Positions 40,282 to 51,007 are shown, counted from the stretch's first letter. The stretch is DNA of 64,000 nucleotides from Erythrobacteraceae bacterium WH01K (GCA_027941995.1 CP115966.1:1488001-1552000), one strand, 5' to 3'. The notes: generated by a model not told the origin, from the sequence alone. Program-made: numbers and translations.

Positions 40282-43200
40282 TCGCGCGCATCATCGATAG
40301 CTCGATCGCCAACCGCTTTTTCGTGGTGCTGGCAGCGATCGGGTTGGCGCTGGCCGGTTTCTGGGCGGTACGGACGACGCCCGTCGATGCCCTGCCGGAC
40401 CTTTCCGATGTACAGGTGGTGATCCGCTCGAACTATCCAGGTCAGGCGCCCCGTATCGTCGAGGACCAGGTGACCTATCCGATGGCCACGACCATGCTGT
40501 CGGTCCCCGGTGCCAAGACCGTGCGCGGCTATTCCTTTTTCGGAGACAGCTACGTCTATGTGATCTTCGAGGACGGGACCGACCTCTACTGGGCGCGCTC
40601 TCGCGTTCTGGAGTATCTGAACCAGGTCCAGAACCGCTTGCCCGACGGGGTTCAGAGCACACTCGGCCCTGATGCAACCGGGGTGGGCTGGATCTACGAA
40701 TATGCGCTGGTCGACCGCAGCGGCGGTCACGACTTGGCCGGGCTCAGGAGCCTGCAGGACTGGTTCCTGCGCTACGAGCTGAAAACCATTCCCGGCATCG
40801 CCGAAGTCGCCAGCGTGGGCGGCATGGTCAAGCAGTACCAGATCGTGCTCGACCCCTATCGCATGGCTTCGCTGGGCGTGACGCACGCGCAAGTGGTCCG
40901 CGCGGTGCAGGCAGGCAATCAGGAAACCGGGGGCTCTATCGTCGAAATGGGCGAGGCCGAATATATGGTCCGTGCCTCGGGCTATCTCGGCACGCTGGCG
41001 GATTTTCGCAGCATACCCTTGCGCGCCGAAGCGGGCGGCACTCCGGTAACGCTGGACGATGTGGCCAATATCCAGATCGGCCCGGAGCTGCGGCGCGGCA
41101 TTGCGGAACTCAACGGCGAAGGCGAGGTTGCCGGCGGTATCGTCATTCTGCGCCAGGGCGCCGATGCGCGCAGCGCAATTGCGGCGGTCGAAGCGAAGCT
41201 CGAACAATTGCAGGCAAGCCTGCCCGAAGGGGTCGAGATCGTCACCACCTACGACCGTTCGCAATTGATCGATGCTTCGGTCGAAAACCTGACCTCCAAG
41301 CTCATCGAGGAATTCATTGTCGTTGCCCTGGTGTGCCTGCTGTTCCTGTGGCACGCGCGCTCGGCACTCGTCGCGGTCGTCACCCTTCCGCTCGGCGTGC
41401 TCGCGGCCTTCATCGTGATGCGCTTTCAGGGCGTAAACGCGAACATCATGTCTCTTGGCGGGATCGCCATCGCGGTCGGCGCGATGGTCGATGCTGCGGT
41501 GGTGATGATCGAGAACGCCCACAAGCATCTGGAGCGCTGGGCCGAGGAGAACCCTGACACGGTTCTGTCCGTCCAGGAGCGCTGGCGGATCGTCGCGGAT
41601 GCCTCGAAGGAAGTCGGCCCGGCGCTGTTTTTCAGCCTGCTGATCATCACCTTGTCGTTTCTGCCGGTGTTCACCTTGCAGGCGCAGGAGGGACGGCTGT
41701 TCGCACCGCTGGCCTTTACCAAGACCTATGCCATGGCGGCTGCTGCGATCCTGTCGATCACTCTGGTTCCGGTGCTGATGGGATGGCTGGTGCGCGGAAA
41801 GATTCCGGCAGAGGACAGCAACCCGGTCAATCGCGTGCTGACCCGGGCCTATCGGCCCGGGCTAGACTGGGTGATGCGCCGCCCGAAGACCGCTTTGGTC
41901 ATCGCTGGGCTGGTCTTCCTGACCACGCTCGTTCCCTTCTCGCGGCTTGGCGGCGAATTCCTGCCGCCGCTCGACGAAGGCGACCTGCTCTACATGCCCA
42001 GCGCCCTGCCTGGATTGTCTCCCGGAGAGGCGTCAGCGCTGCTACAGCGCACCGACCGGCTGATCATGACCGTACCGGAAGTCGAAACCGTGTTCGGCAA
42101 GGCCGGGCGCGCCGATACCGCCACCGATCCCGCCCCTCTCACAATGTTCGAGACGACCATCCGCTTCAAACCACGCGATGAGTGGCGCGAGGGCATGACA
42201 CCGGATATGCTGGTCGAGGAACTGGACCGCGCCGTGCAGGTGCCTGGCCTTGCCAATGTCTGGGTGCCGCCGATCCGCAACCGGATCGACATGCTCGCAA
42301 CCGGGATCAAGAGCCCGATCGGGGTCAAGGTTTCGGGCGAAGATCTCGGCGAGCTGGAACGCGTCGCGCTCCAGATCGAACAGGCGGCAAAGAACATTCC
42401 CGGCGTCAGTTCTGCGCTGGCTGAAAGGCTGTCGGGAGGCCGCTATGTCGATGTCGATATCGACCGGCTGGAAGCGGCCCGCTACGGTCTCAACATCGCC
42501 GACGTGCAGCAGATCGTCTCCGGCGCAATTGGCGGTGCCAATGTGGCCCGTACAGTCGAAGGCCTCGCAAGATACCCGATCAATGTTCGCTATCCGCGCG
42601 AGATCCGCGACAGTGTCGACGAGCTGCGCAATCTGCCGGTGCTGACCCCGTCTGGTCAGCAGATCACGCTTGGTACCGTTGCGCAGGTGCGTGTGACCAG
42701 CGGCCCGCCCATGCTCAAGAGCGAACAGGGCCGTCCCACAAGCTATGTCTATATCGATGTGCGCGGGCGCGATCTGTCTTCTGTGGTTGGCGATCTGCAG
42801 GAGGTTATCGCGGCCGAGGTCGATCTGCCTCCGGGCGTCAGCCTGTCCTATGCCGGGCAGTTTGAATATCTCACGCGGGCCTACGAACGTCTGCAGATCG
42901 TCGTTCCGGCTACGCTCGCGATCATATTCCTGCTGCTTTACCTGATCTTCCGCCGGTTCGACGAGGCGCTGCTCATCATGGGCACCTTGCCGTTCGCGCT
43001 GACAGGCGGCTTCTGGCTGCTTTACCTGATGGGATACAACCAGTCGGTCGCGACCGCCGTCGGCTTCATCGCGCTGGCCGGGGTGTCAGCCGAATTTGGC
43101 GTCATCATGCTGATCTATCTGAAAGCTGCGCTGGAGCGGCGCGGTGAGGACCCGGATGCGGAGGAAGTCTCCGCCGCCATCCGTGAAGGGGCATTGTTGC

Positions 43201-43445
43201 GCGTCCGGCCCAAGGCAATGACCGTCGCGGTCATCCTCGCCGGCCTGTTTCCGATCCTGATCGGCACTGGGGCTGGCTCCGAAGTGATGAGCCGCATCGC
43301 CGCGCCGATGATCGGCGGGATGATCACCGCGCCGCTCCTGTCCATGTTCGTGCTTCCCGCAGCCTATCTGTTGCTGCGTCGTCCCCGGCCGGAACGGCCA
43401 ACCCAACCCCAAGGAGAAGAAGAATGCGTCACACAACCCTCATAA
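40278..43445 (+). CDS. cusA: CusA-like RND copper/silver efflux pump
   Basis: A 1055-residue HME-RND pump. The TM4 region is [20 protein letters not shown], the form seen in monovalent-metal pumps (CusA/SilA), in contrast to the czcA-type pump at 22589. The N-terminus ([20 protein letters not shown]) and [20 protein letters not shown], then [19 protein letters not shown] are CusA-like. It overlaps cusB by 4 bp and the cusF-like gene by 22 bp. It moves Cu(I) or Ag(I) from periplasm to outside. Confidence 0.96.
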   Translation: MIARIIDSSIANRFFVVLAAIGLALAGFWAVRTTPVDALPDLSDVQVVIRSNYPGQAPRIVEDQVTYPMATTMLSVPGAKTVRGYSFFGDSYVYVIFEDGTDLYWARSRVLEYLNQVQNRLPDGVQSTLGPDATGVGWIYEYALVDRSGGHDLAGLRSLQDWFLRYELKTIPGIAEVASVGGMVKQYQIVLDPYRMASLGVTHAQVVRAVQAGNQETGGSIVEMGEAEYMVRASGYLGTLADFRSIPLRAEAGGTPVTLDDVANIQIGPELRRGIAELNGEGEVAGGIVILRQGADARSAIAAVEAKLEQLQASLPEGVEIVTTYDRSQLIDASVENLTSKLIEEFIVVALVCLLFLWHARSALVAVVTLPLGVLAAFIVMRFQGVNANIMSLGGIAIAVGAMVDAAVVMIENAHKHLERWAEENPDTVLSVQERWRIVADASKEVGPALFFSLLIITLSFLPVFTLQAQEGRLFAPLAFTKTYAMAAAAILSITLVPVLMGWLVRGKIPAEDSNPVNRVLTRAYRPGLDWVMRRPKTALVIAGLVFLTTLVPFSRLGGEFLPPLDEGDLLYMPSALPGLSPGEASALLQRTDRLIMTVPEVETVFGKAGRADTATDPAPLTMFETTIRFKPRDEWREGMTPDMLVEELDRAVQVPGLANVWVPPIRNRIDMLATGIKSPIGVKVSGEDLGELERVALQIEQAAKNIPGVSSALAERLSGGRYVDVDIDRLEAARYGLNIADVQQIVSGAIGGANVARTVEGLARYPINVRYPREIRDSVDELRNLPVLTPSGQQITLGTVAQVRVTSGPPMLKSEQGRPTSYVYIDVRGRDLSSVVGDLQEVIAAEVDLPPGVSLSYAGQFEYLTRAYERLQIVVPATLAIIFLLLYLIFRRFDEALLIMGTLPFALTGGFWLLYLMGYNQSVATAVGFIALAGVSAEFGVIMLIYLKAALERRGEDPDAEEVSAAIREGALLRVRPKAMTVAVILAGLFPILIGTGAGSEVMSRIAAPMIGGMITAPLLSMFVLPAAYLLLRRPRPERPTQPQGEEECVTQPS

Positions 43446-43807
43446 CCCTATTGGCCGCGCCGCTGGCGCTGGCAGCCTGCGATTCTGGCCAGGACACTGC
43501 CGAGATGGAGGACATGCCGATGGCTGAAGATGCAATGATGATGGACGGCCAGGATATGCCGATGGCGGATACCGGCAACGCAATGCAGTCCGCGAGTGCG
43601 CAAGGCACCGTCACCGCCATCGACGCCGAAGCGGGTACGATCACCGTCGACCACGGCCCGGTTCCCGCAATCGAATGGCCGGCAATGACCATGGCGTTCG
43701 AAGCCGATGAGCAACTGCGCAGCGAAGTAAGCGTCGGTGAGGGCATTGCCTTTGAATTTCGTACTGGTTCTGAAGGCAGTGTGATCACGTCGATCACGAA
43801 GGAGTAA
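43424..43807 (+). CDS. cusF: CusF-like copper-binding lipoprotein
   Basis: A 127-residue protein with a lipobox (LALAAC, Cys19), a Met-rich segment ([20 protein letters not shown]) and a CusF domain with [15 protein letters not shown] as the Cu(I)/Ag(I) site. The ATG overlaps the end of cusA by 22 bp and follows AAGGAGAAGAAG. It is a periplasmic metal chaperone for the Cus pump, here membrane-anchored. The Met-rich stretch offers extra Cu(I) sites. Confidence 0.93.
   Translation: MRHTTLITLLAAPLALAACDSGQDTAEMEDMPMAEDAMMMDGQDMPMADTGNAMQSASAQGTVTAIDAEAGTITVDHGPVPAIEWPAMTMAFEADEQLRSEVSVGEGIAFEFRTGSEGSVITSITKE
43671..43693 (+). repeat. 23-bp exact direct repeat encoding CusF metal motif, copy 2
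   Basis: Identical to 40136-40158 in cusB; see that entry. It encodes the EWPAMTM copper site of the free CusF-like protein. Confidence 0.8.
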
Positions 43808-43863
43808 ATCGGTTGGGCGGTGCCAGGCAAATCTGGTGCCGCCCATCGCGAAACAGGAGGAGC

Positions 43864-45408
43864 ATGATCCGGACACCCCGCATAACCCAGGCATTCCCCG
43901 TGGACCGCCGCACACTGATCAAAAGCGCTGGTTTTGCTGCTGCAGGCTTTGCCGCGTTCCCGCTTGCGGGATGCAAAGCGCAAGACGCATCGATGCTGGA
44001 CAGCACTGACGGATCCAATTTGCTCGCTATACCGCCCTTGCAGCGTGGCGAGATTGAGCAGGGCGCACGGGTTTTCCGCTTGTCTTTGACCCCAGGCCAG
44101 AAGGAATTCGTCACCGGTGTTGCTTCGCCCACCATCGGCATCGACGCACCCTATCTGGGACCGACGCTGGAAATGCGCCGGGGCGAGTGGGTGCAGTTCC
44201 ATATCGACAACAAGCTGGCCGAAGGCGCTACGGTCCATTGGCATGGTTTCGAACTTCCTGCCGCAGCCGATGGCGGACCGCATCAGTTGATCCGTCCCGG
44301 CGAACGCTGGAGGCCTTCTTTCCAAGTTCGCCAGCGGGCTTCGCTCTACTGGTATCATTCACACTTGGAGCGCGGAGCCGGGCCGCAGGTCTATGCCGGG
44401 CTCGCCGCACCGATCTATGTTCGCGACGACGAGGAAGAGCGCCTCGACTTGCCGAGCGACTATGGCGTCGACGACATTCCGCTGATCGTGCAGGACCGCG
44501 TGATCGATGGATCCGGCCGCTTGGTGTACCCGCTGAGTATGCACGCGCGGATGATGGGCGTGCGCGGGAGCCGGATATTCGTCAACGGCACTGAAAACGC
44601 TGTGTTCGACGCACAGACAGGCCAATTGCGGCTGCGCATCCTCAATGGATCGAACGCCCGCCTTTACGATTTTTCGCTCGAAGGTGATCGTTCGATGCAA
44701 CTGATCGCGAGCGATGGCGGCTTGCTCGATCGTCCGCACATCGTCCGCTCGGTCAGGCTCGCCCCGGGGGAGCGCGCGCAGGTAATTATCGATCTCTCGG
44801 AAGGACGCCCGCTTCGCCTTCTTGCCAGCAGTCCCGAAAACGCCATGGGCATGATGGGCGGACGCGGAATGATGGGCGGCGGGATGACGGGGCGCGGCGA
44901 TAGCGGCGATGCTTCCGCAGACGTGTTTCAAATCCTCGATATCAGGCCGGCAAGTTCGGCCCAGCGCATCAGGGTGCCGACACAACTGGCATCGCTTGCT
45001 CCAACCGACCCGTCGTCAGCCGTCCGAACCCGGCGTTTCGTTCTCGACATGGGCATGATGGGCGGCGGAATGTCCATTAACGGTGCTGCGATGGACATGA
45101 ATGTGATCAACGAACGTGTGCCAGTCGGCCAATGGGAAATCTGGGAGATCGCCAACGCTTCGATGATGGCCCACCCGTTTCATATCCATAACGTCCAGTT
45201 TCGTGTGATCGACCGCGATGGCCGAGCGCCCCCACCATTGGAAACCAGTTTGAAGGATACCGTGATCGTCAACCCGCGCGAGCAGGTACGCCTTCTCCTG
45301 CGTTTTGAAGAACACACCGACCCAGACCTGCCCTACATGTATCACTGCCACATTCTCGAACACGAGGATGCAGGCATGATGGGGCAGTTCGTAGTCGTGA
45401 AGAGCTAG
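43864..45408 (+). CDS. Multicopper oxidase with Tat signal
   Basis: A 514-residue periplasmic oxidase of the CueO/CopA/FtsP class. It has a Tat signal (DRRTLIKSAGFAAAGFAAFP) and all four copper motifs: HWHGF (about residue 125), WYHSHLE (162), HPFHIHNVQF (437) and YHCHILEHEDAGMMGQ (494). Met-rich loops (MGMMGGRGMMGGGM and DMGMMGGGM) are typical of Cu(I) oxidation. The ATG at 43864 follows a strong AGGAGG site, 57 bp after the cusF-like gene. It probably oxidises Cu(I) to less toxic Cu(II). Confidence 0.95.
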   Translation: MIRTPRITQAFPVDRRTLIKSAGFAAAGFAAFPLAGCKAQDASMLDSTDGSNLLAIPPLQRGEIEQGARVFRLSLTPGQKEFVTGVASPTIGIDAPYLGPTLEMRRGEWVQFHIDNKLAEGATVHWHGFELPAAADGGPHQLIRPGERWRPSFQVRQRASLYWYHSHLERGAGPQVYAGLAAPIYVRDDEEERLDLPSDYGVDDIPLIVQDRVIDGSGRLVYPLSMHARMMGVRGSRIFVNGTENAVFDAQTGQLRLRILNGSNARLYDFSLEGDRSMQLIASDGGLLDRPHIVRSVRLAPGERAQVIIDLSEGRPLRLLASSPENAMGMMGGRGMMGGGMTGRGDSGDASADVFQILDIRPASSAQRIRVPTQLASLAPTDPSSAVRTRRFVLDMGMMGGGMSINGAAMDMNVINERVPVGQWEIWEIANASMMAHPFHIHNVQFRVIDRDGRAPPPLETSLKDTVIVNPREQVRLLLRFEEHTDPDLPYMYHCHILEHEDAGMMGQFVVVKS

Positions 45409-45420
45409 GAAGGACAGGCG

Positions 45421-47751
45421 ATGAGCAAGGACCAGAGTGTGATCGAGGGTACCGCGATCGACCCGGTATGCGGCATGAGCGTTGCAATCGACGGGGCTCA
45501 GCATATCGCGACGCATGAGGGCGCGACACACTATTTCTGTTCGCCGCGCTGTCACGACAAGTTCGTCACCGATCCCGAGCTCTATCTCTCGGGCGCGCAT
45601 CTCGACGCGGTCGAGGATGTGCCCGAAGGCACGATCTACACCTGTCCGATGCACCCTGAAATCCGCCAGCCCGGGCCGGGTTCATGCCCGATTTGCGGCA
45701 TGGCGCTCGAACCGGAAACCGTTTCGCTGGGCGATGGCCCCGACCCCGAACTGGTCGACATGCTGCGTAGGTTCTGGTGGAGCGCGCTGCTCACGCTGCC
45801 TCTGTTCGTCTATGCGATGAGCGACATGGCACCGGGGCTCAGTTTCGACCGTCTGATAGAACCGGCCTGGGCGCAGTGGGCGCAATTTGCGCTCGCAACC
45901 CCGGTGGTTCTATGGGGCGCCTGGCCGTTCTTCGTTCGGGCCATCCAGTCGCTCAAGACGCGCAATCTCAACATGTTCACCCTGATCGGGTTCGGCGTGG
46001 CCATCGCCTATCTTTTTAGCGTCGTGGCGACGGTCGCGCCCGATCTGTTCCCTGCAGCGTTCCGCGACCATTCGGGACGGGTCGGGGTCTATTTCGAGGC
46101 GGCAGCGGTCATCACGACGCTCGTTCTGCTCGGACAGGTCCTCGAGCTCAAGGCCAGGGGTTCGACCTCGAGCGCCTTGCGCGCATTGCTCGAGCTGGCA
46201 CCGCCCAGCGCGGTCAAGATCTTCGGCTCCGGCGATGAGCGCGAGGTGCCGCTCGACCAGCTGGCCACAGGCGATCGTCTGCGCGTCCGCCCCGGCGATA
46301 AGGTTCCGGTCGATGGAGAAATCGAGGAGGGATCGAGCGCGATCGATGAATCCATGATCAGCGGCGAACCGCTTCCGGTCGCCAAACAGGCTGGCGACAT
46401 TGTCATCGGCGGCACGGTCAACCAGACTGGAGGGTTCGTCATGCGCGCAACCGGCGTGGGCAAGGACACGATGCTGTCCAAGATCGTCCAGATGGTGGCC
46501 GACGCGCAGCGCAGCCGCGCACCGATCCAGCGGCTCGCCGATCAGGTGGCTGGCTGGTTTGTGCCTGCGGTGGTTGTGATCGCCATCGCCACCTTCGTGG
46601 TCTGGGCAATCTGGGGTCCCGCCCCTGCGCTTGCCTACGCATTGGTCAATGCCATTGCGGTCCTGATCATCGCTTGTCCCTGCGCGCTTGGCCTCGCTAC
46701 GCCGATGTCGATCATGACAGGCACAGGCAAGGGTGCCCAGCACGGCATCCTGATCCGCAATGCCGAAGCGCTGGAGACACTCGAGAAGATCGATACGCTG
46801 GTGGTCGACAAGACCGGCACGTTGACGATAGGCAAGCCCGATCTGGTGGCGGTGAAGCCTGCAGACGGCATCGACGAAACTGAATTCCTGGCAGCGGTTG
46901 CAGGTGTCGAAATGGGCAGCGAGCATCCGCTGGCCCATGCCATCGTCGAAGGCGCAAAAGCGCGCGGCGTCTCGCCCGCCAATGCCACGGATCTCGCTTC
47001 GACGACCGGGGAAGGTGTTGAAGCCAATGTCCAGGGGGGCCGGGTTGCGATCGGCAACGAAAAGATGATGCGGCGCGTCGGGATCGATGACGAGGCCTGG
47101 CTCGGCTCGGCCGAAAATGGCCGCAAGCAGGGTCAGACGGTGATGTTCGTTGCGTTCGATGGCTGTCCGGCAGGGCTCATCGCGGTGGCCGATCCGATCA
47201 AGCCTACCAGTGCAGCGGCCATTGCGGCTCTGCACAAGCGCGATATCCGGGTCGTTATGCTCACGGGCGACAGCCGCGGCACTGCCGAAGCGGTCGCGCG
47301 CGAAATGGGTATCGACGAGGTACACGCCAATGTCTCGCCCGAAGACAAGCACCGCAAGATCGAAGAGCTGAAAGCGCAAGGTCGCCGGGTCGGCATGGCC
47401 GGGGACGGGATCAACGATGCTCCTGCGCTGGCTGCCGCCGATGTTGGTATTGCCATGGGCACTGGTACCGATGTGGCGATCGAAAGCGCCGGGGTCACAC
47501 TGGTTCGTGGTGATTTGACAGGAGTGGTGCAGGCCACCGTGCTGTCGCGCGGAACGATGCGCAACATCCGGCAGAACCTGTTTTTCGCCTTCGCTTACAA
47601 TACGCTCGGCATTCCGGTCGCAGCAGGCGTACTGTTTCCATTCTTCGGAGTGCTACTCAGCCCGATGATCGCGGCAGCGGCGATGAGCTTGTCTTCGGTG
47701 TCTGTGATCGGCAACGCCCTGCGTCTGCGCGGCTTGAGCTTCGCCCGGTGA
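45421..47751 (+). CDS. copA: Copper-exporting P1B-type ATPase with YHS and HMBD domains
   Basis: A 776-residue Cu(+)-ATPase. The N-terminus has a YHS domain ([14 protein letters not shown]...FCSPRC, residues 15-45) and a heavy-metal-binding domain ([20 protein letters not shown], about 75-95) in place of CxxC HMA domains. The transmembrane CPC motif lies in [13 protein letters not shown] (about 417), the phosphorylation site is [13 protein letters not shown] (about 463) and HP is in SEHPLAHAI. It is 12 bp after the multicopper oxidase gene with a GAAGGA site. It pumps Cu(I) or Ag(I) to the periplasm, feeding the Cus pump and oxidase. Confidence 0.96.
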   Translation: MSKDQSVIEGTAIDPVCGMSVAIDGAQHIATHEGATHYFCSPRCHDKFVTDPELYLSGAHLDAVEDVPEGTIYTCPMHPEIRQPGPGSCPICGMALEPETVSLGDGPDPELVDMLRRFWWSALLTLPLFVYAMSDMAPGLSFDRLIEPAWAQWAQFALATPVVLWGAWPFFVRAIQSLKTRNLNMFTLIGFGVAIAYLFSVVATVAPDLFPAAFRDHSGRVGVYFEAAAVITTLVLLGQVLELKARGSTSSALRALLELAPPSAVKIFGSGDEREVPLDQLATGDRLRVRPGDKVPVDGEIEEGSSAIDESMISGEPLPVAKQAGDIVIGGTVNQTGGFVMRATGVGKDTMLSKIVQMVADAQRSRAPIQRLADQVAGWFVPAVVVIAIATFVVWAIWGPAPALAYALVNAIAVLIIACPCALGLATPMSIMTGTGKGAQHGILIRNAEALETLEKIDTLVVDKTGTLTIGKPDLVAVKPADGIDETEFLAAVAGVEMGSEHPLAHAIVEGAKARGVSPANATDLASTTGEGVEANVQGGRVAIGNEKMMRRVGIDDEAWLGSAENGRKQGQTVMFVAFDGCPAGLIAVADPIKPTSAAAIAALHKRDIRVVMLTGDSRGTAEAVAREMGIDEVHANVSPEDKHRKIEELKAQGRRVGMAGDGINDAPALAAADVGIAMGTGTDVAIESAGVTLVRGDLTGVVQATVLSRGTMRNIRQNLFFAFAYNTLGIPVAAGVLFPFFGVLLSPMIAAAAMSLSSVSVIGNALRLRGLSFAR

Positions 47752-47797
47752 ACAGCAGTGTTGATCCTTCGGACAATTCGGTTCGAAAAGGCAGCGA

Positions 47798-48601
47798 TCA
47801 CGTTATGGCTGTTATCGCCCATTGGCCGCTTATGAAGATGCCAACGAGGATGATGACCGCCGCGAATATAAAGTTCAGCGCTCGTTTGCGCTTAGCCAAC
47901 AGGTTCGATGCGCGAGTACCCAGCCAGCCGCCTATACCGCCGCCGCCGATGAAAAACGCGGCAATCTCCCAATCGACGAGTCCGTCGAGGGCGTAATTGG
48001 CGGCTGTGGTCGTACCGAAAGCGGCTACAGAGACCAGCGAGGAGCCGATCGCGTTGAGAATCGGCATGGCCGTCGCGGCAACCAGACCCGGCACCACCAG
48101 AAAGCCCCCGCCGATACCGAAGAAACCGGACAGTCCGCCTACCAGCAATCCTCCGAACGCGAGGCGCGGGGTGAGGCGCAGCGCCGTGGCTCGGGTGAGC
48201 TGGACATCCGGGTCGGATCCGCCCGATTTCTCGCGCAGCATCGAGAGGCCGACGACAATCATCACCAGACCGAACAGGCCCAAAAGCAGATCGCCCGATG
48301 TAATTTTTCCCAGGCTTGATCCGGCGGCAGCTCCGACAACGCCGAATGCTGCGAATAGGCCTGCGCAGCGCCACTTCACATTGCCGCCTCGCGCATGGAA
48401 CAATAAGTTTGCCAAGGCGCTGGCCGCCACCGCAGCAGCGGACGTGGCGATAGCGACATGGGTGTCGTGAACACCGACGACATACACAAGCAACGGCACT
48501 GCGAGGATCGATCCCCCACCGCCGAGTAGTCCAAGCGAAAAGCCCACGAGGAGGCCCGAGGTAAGCGATAGGAGCGCCACGATGACGCCGATATCCATCA
48601 T
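47798..48601 (-). CDS. TauE/SafE family membrane transporter
   Basis: A 267-residue protein with about eight membrane segments and the repeated TauE motif: LVGFSLGLLGGGGSILAVPL in the first half and LVGGLSGFFGIGGGFLVVPG in the second half. TauE/SafE carriers move sulfite, sulfoacetate or thiosulfate-like anions. Start at 48601 is chosen because upstream in-frame codons lie in the arsR gene. It follows that arsR gene (32 bp gap) on the same strand in a BigR/SqrR-like sulfide module. Confidence 0.9.
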   Translation of the reverse strand: MMDIGVIVALLSLTSGLLVGFSLGLLGGGGSILAVPLLVYVVGVHDTHVAIATSAAAVAASALANLLFHARGGNVKWRCAGLFAAFGVVGAAAGSSLGKITSGDLLLGLFGLVMIVVGLSMLREKSGGSDPDVQLTRATALRLTPRLAFGGLLVGGLSGFFGIGGGFLVVPGLVAATAMPILNAIGSSLVSVAAFGTTTAANYALDGLVDWEIAAFFIGGGGIGGWLGTRASNLLAKRKRALNFIFAAVIILVGIFISGQWAITAIT

Positions 48602-48632
48602 CCGGGATTGTCCAACATAACTGAAAGCCTGT

Positions 48633-48962
48633 TCAATGGCCGTCTGCTGGACCGGTCGTATCGTCGGCGGAGCTGCAATAGATGGCGTAGAGCGTTTCCA
48701 GCACCCGGCGCGGCGCATCGCCGCAAAGCGAATAATGGATCGTGCGGCCATCGCGCCGCGCTGCGACCAGGCCATCCTTCCGCATAAGCGCCAGATGCTG
48801 CGAAACCACGGTTTCCCGAAGTTCCAGCAGTTCGGCCAGCTCGCCCACGCTGCGCTCGCCTTCAACCAATTGGCAGGCGATCATCAGGCGGTTGTGGCTG
48901 CCCAGCGCCTTGAGCAATGCCACCGCCTTTTCGGCTTGATCGCGAATATCTTCGGCTTTCAT
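48633..48962 (-). CDS. ArsR-family persulfide-sensing repressor, BigR/SqrR-like
   Basis: A 109-residue ArsR-family winged-HTH protein: NRLMIACQLVEGERSVGELA, then ELLELRETVVSQHLALMRKD and GLVAARRDGRTIHYSLCGDA. Cys30 (in MIACQL) and Cys96 (in LYAIYCSS) are 66 residues apart, the same spacing as the sulfide-sensing Cys pair of SqrR (41/107) and BigR (42/108). The gene is divergent from a sulfurtransferase-like and MBL pair, and followed by a TauE gene, the classical BigR setting. In this family reactive sulfur links the two Cys and releases DNA. A third Cys80 is present. Arsenic sensing is unlikely because the CVC motif is absent. Confidence 0.9.
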   Translation of the reverse strand: MKAEDIRDQAEKAVALLKALGSHNRLMIACQLVEGERSVGELAELLELRETVVSQHLALMRKDGLVAARRDGRTIHYSLCGDAPRRVLETLYAIYCSSADDTTGPADGH

Positions 48963-48984
48963 ACTTGCATATATGCGAAGGTAT
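48961..48984. promoter_or_regulatory. Candidate BigR/SqrR-type operator
   Basis: Just upstream of the arsR-family start lies an AT-rich element with the perfect palindrome GCATATATGC (48967-48976) flanked by ATAC (48961-48964) and GTAT (48981-48984). The position between the divergent repressor and sulfur genes fits an autoregulatory operator controlling both sides. Confidence 0.6.
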
Positions 48985-49061
48985 GAATATAAAGTCAATC
49001 GTAATCTGCTGCCGCGCAATCGCGGACCCGGACCTTTGAACCTGAACCAGGATGATGCCTT

Positions 49062-49514
49062 ATGACCCAAATCAAGATCCTCAATGGCAGATTCGCCGTC
49101 TCGACCGCTCCGCCTTCCGAGGGCGACCTGCGCGCATTGGCGGAGGATGGTTACAAGGCGGTCGTCAACCTGCGCTGCCAGGATGAGGCGGATCAGCCTC
49201 TCGCCCCGGACCGCGAAGGTGAAGTGGTGGCATCGCTCGGCCTTGAATATTGTCACTTGCCGGTGGCGGGCGGCACCATATCGGACGAGCTCGTCGATGA
49301 GTTCAGGGCCAGTGTCGAAGCGCTTCCGAAGCCGGTGCTGGTCCATTGCGCCTCGGGCAAGCGCGCAGGAGCCTTCACAATAATGCATCTGGCGTCGCAG
49401 CAGGGAATGAGCGGCGATGCGACCCTACAGAAGGCGGCGGATATGGGCTTCGTGTGCGACGAACCGGCGCTGGAAAACTTCGTCCGTAATTACGTCGACC
49501 GGGCGCAGGACTGA
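49062..49514 (+). CDS. TIGR01244-type sulfurtransferase / phosphatase-like protein
   Basis: A 150-residue cytosolic protein of the DSP-like fold. It has AVSTAPPSEGDLRALAEDGY, VVNLRCQDEADQPLAPDREG, and an active loop VHCASGKRAGAF with a Cys-x4-Arg spacing rather than the Cys-x5-Arg of protein tyrosine phosphatases. This is the domain that is fused to the MBL domain in many Blh proteins; here it is a separate gene 44 bp upstream of the MBL gene. It probably transfers sulfane sulfur. Confidence 0.82.
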   Translation: MTQIKILNGRFAVSTAPPSEGDLRALAEDGYKAVVNLRCQDEADQPLAPDREGEVVASLGLEYCHLPVAGGTISDELVDEFRASVEALPKPVLVHCASGKRAGAFTIMHLASQQGMSGDATLQKAADMGFVCDEPALENFVRNYVDRAQD

Positions 49515-49558
49515 CCTACGCAGAACCGCTCTCAACCAGCATACGAAAAGACTATTCG

Positions 49559-50467
49559 ATGAAACCCGACATAGAGGCATTTTTCGACACGAACACGAAC
49601 ACCGTGACCTATGTCGTGTCCGATCCTGCAACCAAGGCGTGCGCGGTGATCGATCCGGTGCTCGATTTCGATGCCGCAGCGGCGCGAACGGCGACTAAGT
49701 CCGCCGATAAAGTGATCGAATTCGTCCGGCAAATGGATTTCAAGTGCGAGTGGATCCTGGAAACCCATGTCCATGCCGATCACCTTTCCGCCGCACCCTA
49801 CATCCGCCGCGCACTAGGCGGCAAACTTGCTATTGGTAGCGAGATCACCGTCACGCAGAACACCTTCGGGCCGATATTCAATGCCGGAGTGGACCTGCCA
49901 CGCGATGGACGCCAGTTCGACCATTTGTTTGCCGATAATGACAGCTTTGACCTAGGCGCCATATCGGCCCAGGCACTCCATACGCCGGGACATACGCCCG
50001 CGTGCATGACCTATGTTATCGGAGACGCCGCCTTTGTCGGCGATACGCTGTTCATGCCCGATTACGGCACGGCGCGGGCCGATTTTCCCGGCGGCGATGC
50101 ACGCACGCTCTATCGCTCTATTCGCCGGATTTTCGAGCTACCGGAGGAGACGCGGCTGTTTATGTGCCACGACTACCTGCCGGAGGGCCGCTCGCAGCAC
50201 CAATGGGAAACGACGGTGAAAGAACAAAAGCACAGCAACATTCATATCCATGCCGGGGTCGACGAGAATGCATTTGTAGCCATGCGTGAGGAGCGCGACA
50301 ACCAGCTGGGTATGCCGCGCCTCATCCTGCCATCAATCCAGGTCAACATTCGCGGAGGGAATATGCCTCGCGCAGAAGGAAACGGTACGATCTATCTGAA
50401 ACTGCCGGTCAACGTTTTGGGTGAACCACAGACGCCTCCCGAAGAAACTGGTCCGCGCACCCAATAA
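49559..50467 (+). CDS. MBL-fold persulfide dioxygenase-like protein (Blh/ETHE1 family)
   Basis: A 302-residue metallo-beta-lactamase-fold protein with the metal motif THVHADHLSAAPY (about residues 69-81), a central HTPGHTPACMTYVIGDAAFV and D-T-L-F, and the C-terminal FMCHDYLPEGR. This pattern fits the Blh/ETHE1 group, non-haem iron dioxygenases that oxidise glutathione persulfide to sulfite. It is encoded with the sulfurtransferase-like gene behind the BigR/SqrR-like control region. Confidence 0.9.
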   Translation: MKPDIEAFFDTNTNTVTYVVSDPATKACAVIDPVLDFDAAAARTATKSADKVIEFVRQMDFKCEWILETHVHADHLSAAPYIRRALGGKLAIGSEITVTQNTFGPIFNAGVDLPRDGRQFDHLFADNDSFDLGAISAQALHTPGHTPACMTYVIGDAAFVGDTLFMPDYGTARADFPGGDARTLYRSIRRIFELPEETRLFMCHDYLPEGRSQHQWETTVKEQKHSNIHIHAGVDENAFVAMREERDNQLGMPRLILPSIQVNIRGGNMPRAEGNGTIYLKLPVNVLGEPQTPPEETGPRTQ

Positions 50468-50507
50468 GTCTGCCATCGACGTATCAACCTGAGGGGGAAA
50501 GAACTCT

Positions 50508-50954
50508 ATGATCCGGAATATGGAAAACAGCCTAGCGACATGGGCCGCAAAAGTGCGATTGATCGATCCGGTCTTCCGCCTCTGTTTGAGCCTCATATTC
50601 ATCATAGGCGGATTGGGGCATTTTCTTGCGCATGAATATATGCTGGGCCGGATGGCATTGTCGCCATGGAAAGATCACGTTGCTCTAATTGGAGATGCGT
50701 CCATTCTTTTGTGGCTGTCTGGCTTGGTTTTCATCGGTGCAGGAACATCACTGGCCTTGGGGTGGATGACCCGGCTCTCATGCACCGCGTTATTTCTTAC
50801 CCTCGTTCCGATAACTCTTGCGATCCATATCGCCCCAGGTCACACAGGTCCTTTGCTCAAAAATATCGCTATCCTGGGGGCGCTGGCATTCGTCTTCGTT
50901 CGAGGACCAGGAAGTCACTCGATGGATAAAGCGCCCGGTCGCGCTGCTCGTTGA
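50508..50954 (+). CDS. DoxX-like membrane protein
   Basis: A 148-residue protein with four membrane segments, including FRLCLSLIFIIGGLGHFLAH and LWLSGLVFIGAGTSLALGWM. This matches the DoxX/DoxD-like family (also called SURF4-like), whose members are often found with sulfur oxidation genes. The start follows a GGGGGAAAG site. It is the last gene of the plus-strand sulfur operon and is convergent with the MBL-rhodanese gene. Confidence 0.78.
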   Translation: MIRNMENSLATWAAKVRLIDPVFRLCLSLIFIIGGLGHFLAHEYMLGRMALSPWKDHVALIGDASILLWLSGLVFIGAGTSLALGWMTRLSCTALFLTLVPITLAIHIAPGHTGPLLKNIAILGALAFVFVRGPGSHSMDKAPGRAAR

Positions 50955-50987
50955 GCGAAGAGCAAGCTCACCTACCACATACGAGCA

Positions 50988-51007
50988 AAATCTCGCAAAA
51001 GATTTTG
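50988..51007. terminator. Small AT-rich hairpin between convergent genes
   Basis: AAAATCT (50988-50994) and AGATTTT (51001-51007) pair around a six-base loop, between the DoxX-like gene and the convergent MBL-rhodanese gene. The stem has only two GC pairs, so termination strength would be low, but the T-rich tracts that follow on both strands fit a bidirectional terminator. A direct repeat of AAGATTTTGGC (51000-51010 and 51021-51031) overlaps the right arm. Confidence 0.4.

Noticed and set aside
40062-41528. 488-codon minus-strand frame opposite cusA
   Set aside because: Antisense shadow with His/Arg-rich composition and no signal or domain.
45910-47379. 489-codon minus-strand frame opposite the copper ATPase
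   Set aside because: Antisense shadow; the ATPase has all family motifs.
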